Positions 7,447 to 15,210 of a DNA stretch of 56,701 nt are shown in pieces (position 1 is the first letter of the stretch; every line of letters begins with the position of its first letter). This stretch comes from Paenibacillus luteus (GTDB lineage: Bacteria; Bacillota; Bacilli; Paenibacillales; Paenibacillaceae): the NCBI RefSeq assembly GCF_006542765.1, contig NZ_SKCD01000032.1, positions 1-56,701 on the forward strand, written 5' to 3'. Made by a program: the position numbers and the translations under genes. The notes under the pieces were generated by a model. That model had not been told where the DNA came from and searched no databases. It worked only from the letters and a program-made list of their open reading frames with translations.

Positions 7447-10400
7447 CTACAGCTTCTCAAGCACTCTTAAAATAAGAGTCAGTGCTTCTGCGCGAGTAGC
7501 GTTTGCGTTCGGATCGAATGTATTGTTCCCTTTGCCCTGAATGAGTCCAGCTTCGATCGCAGCGGCTGCCTCTTTTCTAGCCCAAGCGGGGAACTTATCC
7601 GCATCCGCAAAGGACAATACCGCGTCCTCCTTCGTTTCGAGCTTTGCCGCCCGCGCGATAATAACCGCAAGCTCCGCTCTTGTAATCTCATTTCCTGCTC
7701 TAAAGGTCTGATCCTCATAACCGCCGATCAAGCCTGCTTGGACTGCACGTGTAACATGCTCCTGTGCCCATGTTGGAATCTTCGTATTGTCATTGAACTT
7801 TGTCGTTGTCGTGCTGCCTGGCAGCTTCAATGCCCGACTAATCAAAGCTGCAAATTCTGCGCGAGTAATGACGCCATTCGGATGGAATTTGCCATCTTCA
7901 TAGCCTTTGACAATGCCCAGTTCTAGAGCTTTCTCAATCGAAGCTTGTGCCCAGTGCCCTTGAATATCTTTAAAATCCGTAACGACAGGCTCATTCAGCT
8001 CTTCATTTCCTTTTTCGCCATCCTTTTCCTCGACCAGATCTAAATCATCCGTTCCATTATAAGGACGAATGCTCGACTCATCGAACTTGAACTGAATATC
8101 GTACTGATGGAAATAGCTCATTTCCGGCCAATCGATCTTCACCCAGCCATCCGTAATCTTGGACAGATCGCTCACAGCGAAAGAAACAACCCTTGTATTT
8201 TTTTCTGTATTTCTGCTTACCAACGCAACATTAGCGCCATTAAACTTTAATCCGGTTATTTCTTTATCCTGCTTAATGGACAAATGAATTTGTTTGCTGC
8301 TTCCGGATACGACCAATATCGCCGTTGGGAAAATGTACTCCTGCATGACGGAATCCTGCTCGGTACCGTATTTCAACACGCGGACCCCAATCGCATACTG
8401 CCCATCGGCCAGACCTTGGTTCGGTGCTGGTGTAGTTGTTGGATCAGGGGGATTCGTTGTATTTTCCGCCGCTTTTAAAGCAGTAACAGCCGCCTGCAGC
8501 ACCGTTACTGCCGCATCCGTCAGCTCTTGTGTTCCTGTAATTCGCACCGCTTCTGCGCTTGCTGCCTGAATTGCGCTTTGCAAAACAACCTTCGCAGCTT
8601 CCGGATACTCGCCTTTCTTCGTTCCCACTACCGCAGCTTTATGAAGGGCTGTCGCTTCATTAATGGCAAGTACCAATGCGGCATTGTTGACATTATTGAA
8701 ATTCAAGCGGATATCATGTGTCATTTCATAGTTTTGTTCCTTAACGACGACATGAACTTTAGCGTTCATAAGTACCGACAAATCATCGACCTTGAACTTC
8801 ACGACGCGCGTATCAGCAGCTTTGTCTTCGCTAACAACGATAGATTCCTCGAATACTCCGGCTGTCTCCACTTGAATAGATTGGACTTGGGAGCTCTTTT
8901 TCACAGTCACCGTCACATAAGTTGAACCGCCATTCGTACTGACAAGTGCCGGCTTCACAAAGTAACTGTCCATGGTTGAGAATTGTTCCTTATTCGAATA
9001 GATAACAGAGAAATTGACTGTAGTTGCTGCGGTCTCCTTAAACGCTGCTACGGCAGCTTCCAAGTCAGTAGTTTCAGCGGCAATTTGCTGCCTTGTAGAG
9101 GCTAAGTTATTTGATGCTTCTCCTGCTGCTTGAATAGCTGATTGCAGCTGAGCTTTTGCAGTCGAATATGTTTCCTCTTCGCCTTCGACAGCAACTAATA
9201 AGTCATGCAGGTTCTGAGCATTCAGTGCCGCTTGCTTAAGCTGTTGAAGCTGCTCAGCATTGTAACTGATATAAACACCTTTGGTCTCGTCGCCAGCTTT
9301 GTATCGGACAAAGGAAAGGCCTTGCCAGCTAGCATCGTCAGCCAGCAAATTTCGTATAATGACTTGATAAACTTTTTGCTGCTCACTGGAGCTTTTGGTT
9401 ACTAAAAGCGCTTTATCCTTATTTCTTGTGAATAATAAATCATCTGTTTTCATTCCTCCGTCTTCAAGTGCTGAAGATTGCACGACCTCAGCAATCGCAG
9501 ATCCTACGAACGAAAGGTTTGCATTTGTTCGGTTTTGGAGGCTCTCATTCGTAATCAATGTTGCTGTTCTCTCAATTTCATTGGCATTAGAAGATTCCAC
9601 AGTTGTGGGCTCCAATGAATCCAACACATGGATTTTGGTTGGAGCGGAAGCAATATACTGTCTGGTCGGGAAATCTATATACCAACCGTTTATTTTTTTG
9701 ACCGCTGCGTCAACAGCCTCTTGAGTTGCTTTCTCATTGTCAAATACGACTTTCGCAATCCTAATCTCTTCTTCAAAATTGCTTATTGCATTTTTAGCAT
9801 ATTCGCCTGGGGTAATCGTCGAATAGAATGCACCCGGGTTGCCTTCAGCCTTTCCGAGTTCCTCTGACGAATCTGCTAGCTCCGAGGATAGCGTAATGAG
9901 CAGACTAAGCGCTGTTTTGTTCGCTGAAATTAACAAGGATTTGTATTGGCTTAGTGCCGCTTGCAATTGTACACAAACTTCTTTCAGAAGAGCTGCATCT
10001 GAACCCGCTGCTGCCTTTTTGGTTTCAGCTAGTTCAATGCTGTTATAGAATGACGTTTTGGAGCCTACGGGATAATCACCATAGGATGTGCCTTCGTATG
10101 TGTTTTCGTAAACGGAACGTGACACCGAAATGAGCTCATTTACGTTCTCAAGGGTAATCGGTTGATCCGTGCCGCCTCCGTTGTTTTCGCCATTATTTCC
10201 GCCACCGCCTTCTCCCTCTTCAGGAATCTGCGGAAGCGAGCTTGTATTCAAATGTAATTGTACGTTGTACCAGTGGTTATAGGTGAATCCAGGAATATCG
10301 GTAACCTCTACGTGCATAAGGATATCTTGTTTCTGGGACAGGTCATTAATTGCGATTTGAACGATCCAATTTCCCGTTCCGTTATTGGCCTGACGGTAAG

Positions 10401-10770
10401 TAACCGGTTCATAACCATCCTGGCCGTTGACTATGTAATTGGAGCCTGATGTGGTAATAACTGCCTTGCTGCTGCCTGCCTTGCGTGAACCAAGATAATG
10501 AAAATAAGCATAGTTCTTACTCGTGATTTCATGCTCGAACTTTGCTTTACCGTCTTGAATGATAAGCTTTCCTGTGTTGCCGGTCTGCATAAACCCATCC
10601 GCAGCCGATGCTGTTTCCGTATTATCCTTCCAATAATTGTAGCTCAGTGCATATTCGCCATCTGGCACCTTAGCATTTGTCGACTCAGCCGCATAGCTCA
10701 ATTGGAAAGATGTTAGCAGCAAGGCAAACGTAAGCAGCATAGCAAATGATTTTCTCAAATTCTTTTTCAA
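7447..10770 (-). CDS. S-layer-anchored haem-binding protein: three NEAT domains and three SLH domains
   Basis: This is a secreted surface protein of about 1107 residues that probably captures haem at the cell wall. After a signal peptide come NEAT-1 (about 35-178), a Gly-rich linker, alpha-helical FIVAR-like segments, NEAT-2 (about 583-693), another FIVAR-like segment, NEAT-3 (about 788-898) and three SLH repeats (from about 932) that bind pyruvylated wall polymer. The haem-iron Tyr motif YxxxY is intact in NEAT-1 (YNHWY) and NEAT-3 (YFHQY). NEAT-2 has YEMTH, so it may not bind haem in the usual way. The TTG start at 10770 is preferred: AAAGGAG precedes it and it gives a normal signal peptide (KKNLRKSFAMLLTFALLLTS). 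The longer frame to 10875 would cross a hairpin and lacks a ribosome site. The nearest analogy is B. anthracis BslK. No haem ABC importer is present in this window. Confidence 0.9.
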   Translation of the reverse strand: MKKNLRKSFAMLLTFALLLTSFQLSYAAESTNAKVPDGEYALSYNYWKDNTETASAADGFMQTGNTGKLIIQDGKAKFEHEITSKNYAYFHYLGSRKAGSSKAVITTSGSNYIVNGQDGYEPVTYRQANNGTGNWIVQIAINDLSQKQDILMHVEVTDIPGFTYNHWYNVQLHLNTSSLPQIPEEGEGGGGNNGENNGGGTDQPITLENVNELISVSRSVYENTYEGTSYGDYPVGSKTSFYNSIELAETKKAAAGSDAALLKEVCVQLQAALSQYKSLLISANKTALSLLITLSSELADSSEELGKAEGNPGAFYSTITPGEYAKNAISNFEEEIRIAKVVFDNEKATQEAVDAAVKKINGWYIDFPTRQYIASAPTKIHVLDSLEPTTVESSNANEIERTATLITNESLQNRTNANLSFVGSAIAEVVQSSALEDGGMKTDDLLFTRNKDKALLVTKSSSEQQKVYQVIIRNLLADDASWQGLSFVRYKAGDETKGVYISYNAEQLQQLKQAALNAQNLHDLLVAVEGEEETYSTAKAQLQSAIQAAGEASNNLASTRQQIAAETTDLEAAVAAFKETAATTVNFSVIYSNKEQFSTMDSYFVKPALVSTNGGSTYVTVTVKKSSQVQSIQVETAGVFEESIVVSEDKAADTRVVKFKVDDLSVLMNAKVHVVVKEQNYEMTHDIRLNFNNVNNAALVLAINEATALHKAAVVGTKKGEYPEAAKVVLQSAIQAASAEAVRITGTQELTDAAVTVLQAAVTALKAAENTTNPPDPTTTPAPNQGLADGQYAIGVRVLKYGTEQDSVMQEYIFPTAILVVSGSSKQIHLSIKQDKEITGLKFNGANVALVSRNTEKNTRVVSFAVSDLSKITDGWVKIDWPEMSYFHQYDIQFKFDESSIRPYNGTDDLDLVEEKDGEKGNEELNEPVVTDFKDIQGHWAQASIEKALELGIVKGYEDGKFHPNGVITRAEFAALISRALKLPGSTTTTKFNDNTKIPTWAQEHVTRAVQAGLIGGYEDQTFRAGNEITRAELAVIIARAAKLETKEDAVLSFADADKFPAWARKEAAAAIEAGLIQGKGNNTFDPNANATRAEALTLILRVLEKL

Positions 10771-10819
10771 CTGTTGGACACTCCTTTTTCGCTTCCTGTC
10801 TCTACCTAGCAAACCGACC

Positions 10820-10851
10820 GAAAAGCGGCTGAATAAACCAGGCCGCTTTTC
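10820..10851 (-). terminator. Hairpin between the NEAT-like and NEAT-SLH genes (possible attenuator)
   Basis: GAAAAGCGGC and its complement GCCGCTTTTC form a 10-bp stem with a 12-nt loop, ending in TTTTC. It could end part of the transcription from the upstream small gene. It also argues that this stretch is not coding. Confidence 0.55.
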
Positions 10852-10885
10852 CGTCATATGATTTTGTTTAGGCAATCAGGTCGCT

Positions 10886-10912
10886 ATTATAATATGAATT
10901 ATAGCCAGTCAA
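10886..10912 (-). promoter_or_regulatory. Possible internal promoter of the NEAT-SLH gene
   Basis: TTGACT (10907-10912) lies in the last codons of the upstream gene, and TATAAT (10886-10891) is 15 bp further on. The spacer is shorter than the ideal 17 bp, so strength is uncertain. Confidence 0.4.
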
Positions 10913-11288
10913 TTTGCAGGTTGAACGTTGCATCGTGGACATCCTCGATGTAGACACGAAGCTCAACCGGAATATTCGTTACTACGTCAGCAACCGGGAA
11001 TGTGAAAGTTGTATTGCCGCCAACGACTGCTCTTGTCGCATATACGCCATTCACTTTCAAAGATGGGAAATAGTCGCCTGTAAGTGTAATCGTAGCTGTG
11101 GAGCCTGTTACGTCTGCAGGTCCGTTAATGAACGCACTTGAATGGACCGCAGTAAACGAGGTTGCGCTGCCAGCTGAATCAAGGAAACGGTAGCTTTGTG
11201 TTGCGGCAAAAGCCGGAATAGCCATAACAAGCGCGAAGACCAAAGTCAAAAGCATCATTGGAACTAATTTTTTCATCGATTTTACCAT
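10899..11288 (-). CDS. Small secreted NEAT-like protein
   Basis: A 129-residue secreted protein with a clear signal peptide (MKKLVPMMLLTLVFALVMAIPAFA, cut near AFA-AT) and a mature part of about 100 residues. I do not recognise it as a named family. Its second half follows the strand order of the NEAT fold: 'ATITLTGDYFPSLKVNG', then 'TTFTFPVADVVTNIPVELRVYIED', then 'HDATFNLQIDWL'. This resembles NEAT-3 of the next gene ('VVSFAVSDLSKITDGWVKIDW...YDIQFKF'). The YxxxY haem motif is replaced by HDATF, so direct haem coordination would need other residues. The start at 11288 has AAGGGAG upstream; an inner ATG at 11276 is possible. It sits directly behind a Fur box and ahead of the large NEAT-SLH gene. 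Confidence 0.7.
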   Translation of the reverse strand: MVKSMKKLVPMMLLTLVFALVMAIPAFAATQSYRFLDSAGSATSFTAVHSSAFINGPADVTGSTATITLTGDYFPSLKVNGVYATRAVVGGNTTFTFPVADVVTNIPVELRVYIEDVHDATFNLQIDWL

Positions 11289-11318
11289 TATTAAATACAC
11301 TCCCTTATTTTGAGTTCA

Positions 11319-11338
11319 TATTTTTACTGATAAAAATA
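11319..11338 (-). other. AT-rich hairpin in the 5' leader of the NEAT-like gene
   Basis: TATTTTTA-CTGA-TAAAAATA is a perfect 8-bp stem with a 4-nt loop, about 30 bp before the start codon. A strong but apparently unused AGAAAGGAGGAG ribosome-like site lies upstream at about 11388-11399, followed only by a 12-codon frame. This may be an mRNA-stability or translation-control element; function unknown. Confidence 0.35.
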
Positions 11339-11441
11339 GTTCGATTACGCTAAGCGAGATCACTATCCATTGCTAATTTCGACTTCACTCCTCCTTTCTA
11401 ATGTGCAGGTATAGCCCACAGAAAAAGTAAGTATGTAGACA

Positions 11442-11470
11442 ATGATAATCATTATCATCTTAGTTGTAAA
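11442..11470 (-). promoter_or_regulatory. Fur-controlled promoter of the NEAT genes
   Basis: A perfect 7-1-7 Fur box TGATAAT-C-ATTATCA lies at 11443-11457 (18 of 19 matches to the classical 19-bp box at 11438-11456). On the minus strand TTTACA (11465-11470) and TATCAT (11442-11447) are 17 bp apart, so the box covers the -10 element. Iron-loaded Fur would block transcription of the NEAT-like and NEAT-SLH genes. Confidence 0.85.
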
Positions 11471-11516
11471 AAAAATTTCCGTGGCCGAAGCACATGCCTG
11501 CAGGTGCAAGTAACAT
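11460..11516 (-). CDS. Candidate micro-ORF, 18 residues, Cys/His-containing peptide
   Basis: The frame encodes MLLAPAGMCFGHGNFFYN and ends with TAA just before the Fur-controlled promoter. A GAGAGG site precedes the ATG by about 5 nt. A promoter with perfect TTGACA lies about 55 bp upstream on the same strand. It is too short to judge by codon usage and I do not recognise the peptide. Cys, His, two Phe and Tyr in ten residues would allow metal or haem contact, and the position suggests a leader peptide or a small iron-responsive product. It may also be chance. Confidence 0.35.
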   Translation of the reverse strand: MLLAPAGMCFGHGNFFYN

Positions 11517-11570
11517 GCTCCCTCTCTTCAGAAAATCGATAACGTGTACATCGTCCATCGATAGCTTGAT

Positions 11571-11598
11571 TTTATAGTTATACTCTAAATTATGTCAA
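11571..11598 (-). promoter_or_regulatory. Promoter upstream of the micro-ORF
   Basis: On the minus strand TTGACA (11593-11598) and TATAAA (11571-11576) are 16 bp apart. A 9-bp AT-rich inverted repeat TACTATTTA (11611-11633) stands directly upstream and could be an operator. Confidence 0.5.
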
Positions 11599-11772
11599 TC
11601 CAATTTCAGCTACTATTTATTTTTTAAATAGTAATTCCTGTCCGATTACTTCTTTTTAATAATCCATTATTATTCATTTTAATATCCACTCTCGCCTTTA
11701 TTTAAAGAAATTCTCGAATAAACATTACTTATACGGATTAAAATTATTACTTTAAATTATTTCGAACACAAA

Positions 11773-11787
11773 TGATAACGATTATCA
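11773..11787. promoter_or_regulatory. Second Fur box
   Basis: TGATAAC-G-ATTATCA matches the 7-1-7 Fur consensus at 14 of 15 positions. It lies in the 528-bp gap (11517-12045) between the micro-ORF and the tetR gene. No clear gene starts beside it. On the minus strand a weak TTTAAA/TATAAG promoter follows about 16 bp later, leading to a 17-codon frame (11624-11677). The rest of this gap is AT-rich and holds nothing else I can support. Confidence 0.7.
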
Positions 11788-12045
11788 TTATTAATTGAAG
11801 TTTTATTCTTGCTACACCTTGAATAAAAACATCTCTTAACCCTCACCCTTTCTTACGTGGTATTCTTACCCAAACAAAGCTTAATTTCTGCCTATCTCCT
11901 AAAATCCTGAATACCCTTCGCCATATAAAACAGAAAATGCTCTTGGTCTGCTCTGTGCCCAAGCTTCAGAATACCTATTGACAAAAAAATACAGGTTATG
12001 ATATCTTTTAATCAAACACTGTTCAATAAAGGAGAGCCTATTCAA

Positions 12046-12633
12046 ATGACACCCAGAAAAGCAGTCAATCAGGAACTTAGCCGCGAACGTATTTTATTTA
12101 CGGCAAGAGATCAGTTCTCACAGCACGGCTATCGTGGTTTATCCATGCGTGGAATTGCCAAGGAGCTCGGCTATTCGGCTGGCTCGCTCTACTATCATTT
12201 TCGTGAGAAGGCTGATTTGTTCAGCGCTATGGCAACTGAGGATTTTAACCGGCTTAATGAGCTTCTATCAACAACGATTGCCCAATCGCCAAGCCCTGGA
12301 CGTGATCGGCTTCAGCTTATTTTTGTTAATTTCATTCGTTTTGGGCTTGAGAACAAACGCTCCTTCGAGCTCATGTTTCTTATTCAGGAGCCTGAGCTCG
12401 ACTGTTACACGATGGCTCCGAAGATGGGCAGCTATGATCAATTCGCTGATGCCGTAAGAGCTTCGCTGCTGGTAATCAATGAAGAACATGCCCGTAATGA
12501 TGATATGATTTGGGTTCTGTTTCTCGCGCTCCATGGCTTCGTCAACTTCTATGTACCAGGCAGCCAATCCTTTGAGGAAGTGGCGGACCTGGCCGACATG
12601 CATGTGAATTTATTGCTTCGCGGTTTGGCATAA
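12046..12633 (+). CDS. TetR/AcrR-family transcriptional regulator
   Basis: A 195-residue regulator with a standard N-terminal DNA-binding domain: 'RERILFTARDQFSQHGYRGLSMRGIAKELGYSAGSLYYHFREKADLFSAM' (about 14-63). The ligand domain is not of a recognisable subtype. The ATG at 12046 follows AAAGGAG at about 11 nt; the frame to 11998 has no ribosome site. It is followed at 63 bp by a DUF2306 membrane protein, with an inverted repeat between them, so it may control that gene and itself. Which signal it senses is unknown. It lies beside the iron-regulated locus, but nothing shows that it acts there. Confidence 0.88.
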   Translation: MTPRKAVNQELSRERILFTARDQFSQHGYRGLSMRGIAKELGYSAGSLYYHFREKADLFSAMATEDFNRLNELLSTTIAQSPSPGRDRLQLIFVNFIRFGLENKRSFELMFLIQEPELDCYTMAPKMGSYDQFADAVRASLLVINEEHARNDDMIWVLFLALHGFVNFYVPGSQSFEEVADLADMHVNLLLRGLA

Positions 12634-12644
12634 TTTTTTACCCT

Positions 12645-12667
12645 TTAATTGAACAATGATCAATTAA
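12645..12667. promoter_or_regulatory. Inverted repeat between tetR and the DUF2306 gene
   Basis: TTAATTGA-N7-TCAATTAA is a perfect 8-bp palindrome in the 63-bp gap. TetR operators often look like this. A matching TGTTCAA half-site occurs in the tetR leader. Confidence 0.45.
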
Positions 12668-12696
12668 TAACAAAAACAAAGGAGAGTGTCCTTACG

Positions 12697-13344
12697 ATGA
12701 GAAACAAATTACTGCGAGCGCTTGTATTTCTATTTTCTTTCGCAATTGCAGGCTATGCCGTTGTTCAATACGGTCTATTGGATGCCAGCAAGGCGGGGCT
12801 CGTGGCTTTTAAACTGCAAAAGCCTGATTTTCAGCTTACCCCATGGGTCTACGTCCTTTATATTCACATAGCAACAGGCATACTTGCTCTTCTTATAGGA
12901 CCGTTTCAGATTTTTATGAAACAAACGAAGAAGCGATCCCTTCTCCATAAACGGCTCGGCTATATTTATGTTATTTCGATTACGATAAGCGGAATCGTTG
13001 GCATTTACCTTTCCTTTTTCGCTACGGGCGGCGCGGCCGCAGGACTTGGCTTCCTTGCACTCGATGTGCTGTGGGTAGCAACGACTTGGACAGCCATACG
13101 GAAAATCATAGGCAAAAATGTGCAGGCACACCAAGCTTGGATGCTCCGCAGCTATGCCCTCACCTTCGCCGGGGTTACTCTTCGCCTCTGGCTCGCGCCT
13201 ATGGCCATCCTATTTGGAGATTTTGAAGCGGGCTACCGTGTCGTAGCATGGCTTTGCTGGATTCCAAATCTATTGATCATCGAAGCTATCATTCGTAGGC
13301 TAACATCCAGAAACCGCCAGTCCCCTACCTTGTTCAACTCGTGA
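12697..13344 (+). CDS. DUF2306 family membrane protein
   Basis: An integral membrane protein of 215 residues with about six hydrophobic helices, the first starting at 'LLRALVFLFSFAIAGYAVVQYG'. The family block 'YIHIATGILALLIGPFQIF...KRSLLHKRLGYIYVISITISGIVGIYLSFFATGG' and the later 'QAHQAWMLRSYALTFAGVTLRLWLAP' contain the conserved His residues (YIH, LLHKRLGYIY, AHQAWM). These could bind haem or metal, but no function is established for DUF2306. GGAG lies about 12 nt before the ATG. It is probably co-transcribed with the upstream tetR gene. Confidence 0.88.
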   Translation: MRNKLLRALVFLFSFAIAGYAVVQYGLLDASKAGLVAFKLQKPDFQLTPWVYVLYIHIATGILALLIGPFQIFMKQTKKRSLLHKRLGYIYVISITISGIVGIYLSFFATGGAAAGLGFLALDVLWVATTWTAIRKIIGKNVQAHQAWMLRSYALTFAGVTLRLWLAPMAILFGDFEAGYRVVAWLCWIPNLLIIEAIIRRLTSRNRQSPTLFNS

Positions 13345-13426
13345 TGATTTCTATGTTAAACTAGCAATAAGAAACGGGACTCGACGTTCTCTGCAAATAA
13401 ACGATAGAAAAGCTGGGAGAATCAAG

Positions 13427-14194
13427 ATGATCAAGCTGGTATCATGGAATGTGAACGGTTTAAGAGCCTGTGTCACCAAAGGCTTCAACGATTATTTTAA
13501 AGAAACGAATGCGGATATTTTTTGCCTGCAGGAGACGAAGCTGCAAGAAGGGCAAATTACGATGGAGCTTGGCGAGGAGTATTCGCAGTATTGGAATTAT
13601 GCGGTCAAAAAAGGTTATTCCGGCACCGCCATCTTTACGCGGATCAAACCGCTGTCTGTACGTTACGGCCTGGAGGAGGATTCCGAGCCGGAAGGACGCG
13701 TGATCACACTCGAATTCGACAGCTTCTACCTCGTTAACGTTTATACGCCAAACGCCAAACGCGACCTGTCGAGACTGGATTATCGGCTCGAATGGGAAAA
13801 CCGCTTCCGCAGCTATCTGCTGGAGCTGGATGCGGCAAAGCCCGTTCTAGTCTGCGGTGATCTGAACGTCGCCCATCAAGAGATCGATCTGAAGCATCCG
13901 AAGCCAAACTTAGGCAACTCCGGCTTTACGATTGAAGAGCGCGGCAAGATGACCGAGCTGCTTAGCTCTGGTTTCATAGATACCTTTAGGCATCTCTATC
14001 CTGAACGTGCGGAAGTGTACAGCTGGTGGTCTTATATGCCGAAGGTGCGCGAGAGGAACGTCGGATGGCGAATTGATTATTTCTTGGCGTCAGCGAGACT
14101 AAGCCCATTGGTCATTGATGCGCAGATCGATACCCACGTCCTAGGAAGCGATCATTGCCCCGTCCTGCTCGCAATGGAAGATATAGCAGGCTAG
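13427..14194 (+). CDS. exoA: Exodeoxyribonuclease III / AP endonuclease
   Basis: A base-excision-repair enzyme that cuts DNA at abasic sites and has 3'-5' exonuclease activity. The chain has 255 residues, the normal family length. It begins with 'KLVSWNVNGLRA', has the metal-binding Glu in 'CLQETKLQ' (about residue 36), 'YTPNAKRDLSRLDYRLEWE', the active-site Asp-x-Asn in 'VCGDLNVAHQEIDL', 'WRIDYFLAS' and the catalytic 'GSDHCPV' at the end. GGGAG precedes the ATG by 7-8 nt. It is a single gene sharing a bidirectional terminator with the convergent glutamate racemase gene. Confidence 0.97.
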   Translation: MIKLVSWNVNGLRACVTKGFNDYFKETNADIFCLQETKLQEGQITMELGEEYSQYWNYAVKKGYSGTAIFTRIKPLSVRYGLEEDSEPEGRVITLEFDSFYLVNVYTPNAKRDLSRLDYRLEWENRFRSYLLELDAAKPVLVCGDLNVAHQEIDLKHPKPNLGNSGFTIEERGKMTELLSSGFIDTFRHLYPERAEVYSWWSYMPKVRERNVGWRIDYFLASARLSPLVIDAQIDTHVLGSDHCPVLLAMEDIAG

Positions 14195-14211
14195 TGTGCC
14201 TCAAGAACAAT

Positions 14212-14252
14212 AAAAGTCGGACAGCGCTCCATAGAGGGCTGTCCGACTTTTT
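14212..14252. terminator. Bidirectional terminator between exoA and murI
   Basis: GTCGGACAGC pairs with GCTGTCCGAC (12-nt loop). AAAA flanks the left arm and TTTTT the right arm, so it serves both convergent genes. Confidence 0.92.
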
Positions 14253-14261
14253 GGTTCCTGT

Positions 14262-15059
14262 TTATGTGGAAAGCGTCTCCGAAACAGAATTCTGTTCAAG
14301 CAAAAGAGCAAGTGCTGTTTGCATTTTGTCCTTATATGCGGGTTCGTTGCCTGTACACATAAAGTGCACATCTCCGCTGCCGCCGCCCTCAGCGATGCCG
14401 TAGCGGTTCAACAAAGCGGACAAACGCTTCACCGTACCCACATTGCCGTCCACGATCTCGATATGAGCCGGAAGCATCTCCCGCAAAATATTCTTATAAA
14501 AAGGATAATGCGTACAGCCCAGCACGATAATACCGTATTGGTTCAGATCATAGCTCGCGAGCTTCGCCCGAAAATATTCATTCATGATGGATTTATCGAA
14601 TTGCAGAGATTCACAATAATGCACAAGCTCCGGCAAAGGAAGCGAATCCACGATCCCCATGTCATCCACGCGGGAGACGAGCGCATAATATTTAGGCAAT
14701 TGCAGCGTTAGCGGCGTCGCGAACACAAGCACTCTTTTGCCTGTTGCGCGGTTCATCTCCACCGCAGGCTTGACCGCCGGCTCCATTCCAACAATAGGAA
14801 GCGAATAACGCTCCCTCAGTTCTGTAATTGCAATACTGGTCGCCGTATTGCAAGCTACAACAAGGGCATCGATTCCCTCACCCATCATCCTGGCGACTGA
14901 CTCCAAAATATACGCTTTAACGTCCGCCTCCGGCTTCGTGCCGTAGGGAACATGCAGCGTATCTGCCATATAAAGAAAATCCTTATCAGGGAACCTTCTC
15001 AGCGCTTCCGCAAGCACGGTAAGCCCGCCAATCCCTGAATCAAAAAAGCCAATTCGCAT
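14262..15059 (-). CDS. murI: Glutamate racemase
   Basis: This enzyme converts L-glutamate to D-glutamate for peptidoglycan by a cofactor-free two-cysteine mechanism. The 265-residue chain has 'IGFFDSGIGGLTVL' at the N-terminus, the first catalytic Cys in 'VVACNTATS' (residue 70) and the second in 'VLGCTHYPFYK' (residue 182), with 'DTLHVPYGTK' forming the substrate loop. AAGGAA precedes the ATG by about 10 nt. It is transcribed alone towards exoA. Confidence 0.96.
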   Translation of the reverse strand: MRIGFFDSGIGGLTVLAEALRRFPDKDFLYMADTLHVPYGTKPEADVKAYILESVARMMGEGIDALVVACNTATSIAITELRERYSLPIVGMEPAVKPAVEMNRATGKRVLVFATPLTLQLPKYYALVSRVDDMGIVDSLPLPELVHYCESLQFDKSIMNEYFRAKLASYDLNQYGIIVLGCTHYPFYKNILREMLPAHIEIVDGNVGTVKRLSALLNRYGIAEGGGSGDVHFMCTGNEPAYKDKMQTALALLLEQNSVSETLST

Positions 15060-15162
15060 GTCTCATCGATTCCTTACGTTAAGTGAAATAGAATTTCAGA
15101 TAGAGCTATATCCATCTTAACTCATTCCCCTCTTTCATTAAAGCTTATAATTCTTAAGCGAA

Positions 15163-15196
15163 GAAAAAAGCCTCCCATCCGGTAGAATGAGAGGCG
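15163..15196 (-). terminator. Terminator of the LTA-synthase-type gene
   Basis: On the minus strand GCCTCTCAT pairs with ATGGGAGGC (8-nt loop), followed by TTTTTT. Confidence 0.9.
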
Positions 15197-15210
15197 GTTT
15201 TACCTATTTT

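Noticed and set aside
10771..10875. N-terminal extension of the NEAT-SLH gene by 35 residues
   Set aside because: It begins with an unsupported TTG, has no ribosome site, is very basic and crosses a 10-bp hairpin. The downstream TTG at 10770 has AAAGGAG and gives a normal signal peptide.
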